From JAOARY01 sp045345765 (lineage in GTDB: Bacteria; Bacillota; Clostridia; Peptostreptococcales; Peptostreptococcaceae), in assembly GCA_045345765.1 (NCBI GenBank), contig CP148265.1, positions 124,001-188,000 on the forward strand: DNA of 64,000 nucleotides. Direction: 5' to 3'. A model generated the notes under the pieces. The model worked only from the letters and a program-made list of their open reading frames with translations. It made no database searches and was not told where the DNA came from. The translations under genes were made by a program, and so were the position numbers. This document shows, piece by piece, positions 62,870 to 64,000 of the stretch (its first letter is position 1; each line of letters opens with the position of its first letter).

Positions 62870-62889
62870 CAGGCTAAGCCTGTCCCTCC
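62870..62889 (-). promoter_or_regulatory. Split ribosome binding site of flgB with spacer hairpin
   Basis: On the minus strand GGAGG (62885-62889) is followed by GA, the hairpin CAGGC-TTA-GCCTG (62870-62882) and AAATTT before ATG. Linear spacing is 21 bases; with the hairpin folded it is 2 plus 6, the usual 8. Confidence 0.6.
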
Positions 62890-62952
62890 TTTCAAAATCT
62901 TTTTATAATTTATAAATTTTTTTAATTTCTATTTAATATTTTGTAAATATTT

Positions 62953-62959
62953 TGTCGAA
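62953..62959 (+). promoter_or_regulatory. Consensus Spo0A box (0A box)
   Basis: TGTCGAA, the core 0A box, lies in the context TTTTGTCGAAAAA, about 30 bp downstream of the predicted proximal flgB start site. A bound Spo0A-P there would block early transcription. The match is exact but short. Confidence 0.5.
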
Positions 62960-62991
62960 AAATATTACTTTCTTTATTGAACCTAATTAAA

Positions 62992-63020
62992 AGTATACCA
63001 AAATTTTTCGCACATTTAAA
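62992..63020 (-). promoter_or_regulatory. Proximal promoter of the fla/che operon
   Basis: On the minus strand TTTAAA (63015-63020), a 17-bp spacer and TGGTATACT form an extended -10 SigA promoter (TATACT 62992-62997). The transcript would start near 62985 with a leader of about 120 nt. Confidence 0.6.
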
Positions 63021-63130
63021 TGATACAATTAGGCTATTTAGCAAAATAATAATATATACCTAGTTTATCTAAAATTTCTTTAAAATTTAGTTAAAATAAC
63101 GGCTTTTTTGTTAACTTTTCGCCTTTTTTT

Positions 63131-63144
63131 AGTACCATGGTACT
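63131..63144. promoter_or_regulatory. Palindromic operator AGTACCATGGTACT
   Basis: A perfect 14-bp palindrome, rare in this AT-rich region. A matching half-site AGTACC lies at 63163-63168, 32 bp away (about three helical turns), inside the spacer of the distal promoter candidate. The palindrome itself would fall just past its start site. The arrangement looks like a repressor site. Confidence 0.5.
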
Positions 63145-63155
63145 ACGAACTTTTA

Positions 63156-63187
63156 ATTATATAGTACCCTAATAATATATTATACAA
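63156..63187 (-). promoter_or_regulatory. Distal promoter candidate of the fla/che operon
   Basis: On the minus strand TTGTAT (63182-63187) and TATATA (63158-63163) are 18 bp apart; an overlapping TATAAT at 63156-63161 would give a 20-bp spacer. AGTACC in the spacer and the palindrome downstream suggest regulation. The rest of the 62864-63329 gap is AT-rich and shows no gene. Confidence 0.4.
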
Positions 63188-63229
63188 TAATATTTTTTCA
63201 TAATTTTATATTATACTTAATAATATACC

Positions 63230-63275
63230 ATAAAAAAATAGAAACCTTAATAAGACTATTATCACGATTTCTATT
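63230..63275 (-). terminator. Terminator of the PotD-like gene
   Basis: On the minus strand AATAGAAA pairs with TTTCTATT (63268-63275 with 63237-63244) around a 23-base loop, followed by seven T. It ends the transport gene upstream of the motility operon. Confidence 0.75.
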
Positions 63276-63329
63276 AATCCATTTATCCTATATTTATTTT
63301 TTTATCAATTTTCTCTTGATATTTTTAAT

Positions 63330-64000
63330 TTATTTAGATTTAATTTCTGTCCATATTCTATCATATTCTCTTGTAAATTCTCCTAAATCTATGAAAACCT
63401 CTCCATTTTTCATAATATCACCCTTTGGATAAGCAATATTATTTTCTCTAATTTCTTCTGGTAATAATTTTATTGCTTCAACATTAGGAGTTGAATACAT
63501 AACATATTCACTACATTTTTTTGCTACATCAGGTCTTAACATATAATTTATAAATAGCTGTGCTTCTTCTTTTCTTTTGCTCGTTTTTGGAATTGCCATA
63601 GAATCAAACCATAAATTTGTACCTTCTTTAGGTATTATATATTCTAAATCTGGATTATTTTCAATTAATAACATTGCATCCCCAGACCAAGCCAAACTCA
63701 TCGCAGCTTCATTAGCAATCATCATTTTTTTATAATTATCAACTTCATATGCCTTAACTAAAGGTTTTTGTTCTATAAGAGCGTTTTTAGCTTCATTTAA
63801 CTCTTTTTCATTTCTAGTATTAAGCGAATATCCTAACTTCTTTAAAGTAATCCCTATAGTATCTCTTGGACTATCTATCATTATAATATCATCTTTATAT
63901 CTTTCATCCCAAAGATCATCCCAAGAATCTATCTTTGTATCAACTTTATTTTTATTATAAATTATACCCATAGTTCCCCAAAAATAAGGAACTGAATATT
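63330..64000 (-). CDS. Spermidine/putrescine ABC transporter substrate-binding protein, C-terminal part
   Basis: The frame is open to the right edge and continues upstream of the first internal ATG with YSVPYFWGTMGIIYN, the PotD-family signature. The window holds about the last 223 residues. Also visible are DSPRDTIGITLKKLGYS, the pocket strand SLAWSGDA, and LWFDSMAIPKTS. The N-terminal lipoprotein signal and first lobe lie outside. PotD binds extracellular spermidine or putrescine for the PotABC permease, whose genes are presumably upstream on this strand. Confidence 0.9.
   Translation of the reverse strand, partial: YSVPYFWGTMGIIYNKNKVDTKIDSWDDLWDERYKDDIIMIDSPRDTIGITLKKLGYSLNTRNEKELNEAKNALIEQKPLVKAYEVDNYKKMMIANEAAMSLAWSGDAMLLIENNPDLEYIIPKEGTNLWFDSMAIPKTSKRKEEAQLFINYMLRPDVAKKCSEYVMYSTPNVEAIKLLPEEIRENNIAYPKGDIMKNGEVFIDLGEFTREYDRIWTEIKSK

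Noticed and set aside
62864..63329. c-di-GMP-I riboswitch or invertible flagellar switch upstream of flgB
   Set aside because: Both are known at this place in Clostridioides difficile. No conserved riboswitch core and no long inverted repeats flanking an invertible segment were found.

Overview
The window is a stretch of AT-rich chromosome from a low-GC Gram-positive bacterium (Bacillota). The gene content points to a flagellated, probably spore-forming member of Clostridia: Gram-positive type polC, the MEP isoprenoid genes dxr and ispG, a Bacillus-type fla/che operon with fliY, cheC and cheD, and a consensus Spo0A box. I cannot name the genus. Almost every gene lies on the minus strand and is tightly packed with strong Shine-Dalgarno (SD) sites. 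About 18 of some 67 starts appear to be TTG, so many starts given here lie a few codons inside the longest reading frame. No rRNA, tRNA, CRISPR array, insertion sequence or prophage was seen.

Region 1 (1-7,000): the 3' end of a PPC/DUF296 protein, a dCache chemoreceptor, a small orphan gene of unknown function, then pgsA, rimO, mnmH (tRNA 2-selenouridine synthase) and an aspartate kinase.

Region 2 (7,100-30,300), read right to left: rpsB, tsf, pyrH, frr, a small unknown gene, uppS, cdsA, dxr, rseP, ispG, polC, rimP, nusA, rnpM (ylxR), a YlxQ-like gene, infB, rbfA, nrnA, truB, ribF, rpsO, pnp. This is the classic Firmicutes order for translation, RNA processing and envelope precursor genes. 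It is cut into transcription units by intrinsic terminators and promoters that can be read directly. The rpsB leader contains a terminator-like attenuator, and dxr has its own promoter after a long palindromic terminator.

Region 3 (30,300-62,900), again right to left, is one fla/che operon of about 32 kb: flgB flgC fliE fliF fliG fliH fliI fliJ, a long YlxF/MotE-like gene, fliK flgD flgE flbD motA motB fliL, a 20-codon fliM-like mini-gene, fliM fliY cheY fliO fliP fliQ fliR flhB flhA flhF flhG, a PilZ protein, cheB cheA cheW cheC cheD, a small membrane protein, sigD, a DUF342 protein, a SwrB-like gene and a small MltG-like gene. It runs straight into the rpsB cluster, as in Bacillus subtilis. 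Products build the basal body, export gate, C-ring, hook, stator and chemotaxis core, then the late sigma factor. cheR, flagellin and the filament cap genes are not here.

Region 4 (62,900-64,000): a 466-bp regulatory gap with two promoter candidates, a palindromic operator, a Spo0A box and an SD separated from the flgB start by a small hairpin, then the 3' part of a PotD-like polyamine-binding protein running off the right edge.

The most interesting item is the 20-residue mini-gene at 49,268-49,330. It repeats the N-terminal CheY-binding motif of FliM, has its own SD, and differs from fliM mostly at synonymous or conservative positions.
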